Assembly (NCBI GenBank): GCA_003506735.1
Contig: DNYS01000067.1
Span: 7,657 to 13,424 of the forward strand
Length of the DNA stretch: 5,768 bases
Reading direction: 5' to 3'
Source: Nitrospinota bacterium
GTDB lineage: Bacteria > UBA8248
The position numbers and the translations under genes are program-made. Positions 5,418 to 5,768 of the stretch are shown here, in pieces. The first letter of the stretch is position 1; each line of letters opens with the position of its first letter. Below the pieces are notes generated by a model. The model was not told the DNA's origin. It saw only the letters and a list, made by a program, of their open reading frames with translations, and did not search any database.

Positions 5418-5768
5418 ATGGACTCACGCGAATTCTCACCGGACAATCCCTATCCCTACAAGCGCCTGAAGGTTCTCGACTCCGAAATCGCATACTTCGA
5501 GGCGGGAAGCGGGGACCCGATCGTCTTTCTGCACGGCAACCCCACGACATCCTATATCTGGCGGAACGTCGTCCCGCATCTGGAGGGGCTGGGCCGGTGC
5601 CTGGCGCCCGACCTCATCGGCGCGGGCGATTCCGGGAAGATGCCGGGCGGCGGTTACCGGTTCGCGGACCACATCGCCTACATGGACGAATGGTTCGAAA
5701 AGCTCGGCGTCACGAAAAACGTGATTCTCGTGCTCTAGGACTGGGGAGCGGCCATCGGCTTCAGCCGG
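5418..5768 (+). pseudogene. Haloalkane dehalogenase, 5' part, with in-frame amber codon before the nucleophile
   Basis: The product is an alpha/beta-hydrolase of the haloalkane dehalogenase family, which cleaves carbon-halogen bonds by an Asp nucleophile. Numbering is from ATG 5415. Family marks are [17 protein letters not shown] (35-51), with the oxyanion/halide-binding N42 in HGNP, and [12 protein letters not shown] (64-75). After VILVL (103-107) comes TAG at 5736-5738, and the same frame then reads DWGAAIGFSR to the window end. That stretch fits the nucleophile motif (usually HDWG or QDWG), where Asp is the nucleophile and Trp binds halide. The stop is therefore a substitution inside an otherwise intact reading frame, not a frameshift. 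CAG (Gln) to TAG is one transition, while CAC/CAT (His) needs two changes. As read, only about 107 residues are made, without any catalytic triad. Alternatives are a sequencing error or UAG read-through. The rest of the gene is outside the window. Confidence 0.75.

Noticed and set aside
5736..5738. Pyrrolysine insertion at the dehalogenase TAG
   Set aside because: No pyl genes or insertion signal are visible in the window; mutation or sequencing error is simpler. Kept only as a check.

Overview
The window reads as a chromosomal stretch from a Gram-negative-type bacterium with moderately high GC. The sequence does not fix the lineage. The genes resemble those of proteobacteria and related environmental phyla: a PleD-like diguanylate cyclase, a WecA/MraY-type membrane phosphoglycosyltransferase, a GT4 glycosyltransferase and a haloalkane dehalogenase. 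No rRNA, tRNA, CRISPR array, transposase or insertion sequence was seen.

Layout: (i) 66-1403, minus strand, a REC-REC-GGDEF response regulator with a complete GGEEF active site. (ii) 1404-1868, a divergent intergenic region of about 465 bp, AT-richer than its surroundings. It holds a good sigma70-type promoter facing right, several inverted repeats and two pairs of direct repeats. (iii) 1869/1872-3677, plus strand, a fusion protein: a WecA-like polyprenyl-phosphate sugar-1-phosphate transferase joined to the membrane and Rossmann part of a CapD/WbpM-type nucleotide-sugar dehydratase, without its catalytic SDR domain. (iv) 3678-3923, a gene-free spacer with two tandem hairpins. (v) 3924-5186, plus strand, a cytoplasmic GT4 glycosyltransferase. 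(vi) 5187-5417, a very GC-rich spacer with a weak terminator candidate, a hairpin and a short tandem repeat. (vii) 5415/5418-5768, plus strand, the start of a haloalkane dehalogenase, running off the window and carrying an in-frame TAG directly before its nucleophile Asp codon.

How the genes may work together (inference): the fusion protein would load the first sugar phosphate onto undecaprenyl phosphate, and the GT4 enzyme would add a later sugar, giving part of a cell-surface or exopolysaccharide pathway. The divergently transcribed diguanylate cyclase would make c-di-GMP, a common activator of exopolysaccharide output, so the shared intergenic region may coordinate the two. The dehalogenase looks unrelated.

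The three points most worth attention are the chimeric transferase lacking the dehydratase catalytic domain, the reversed receiver arrangement in the diguanylate cyclase (Glu at the REC1 phospho-site, intact REC2; PleD has the opposite), and the amber codon at the dehalogenase active site.
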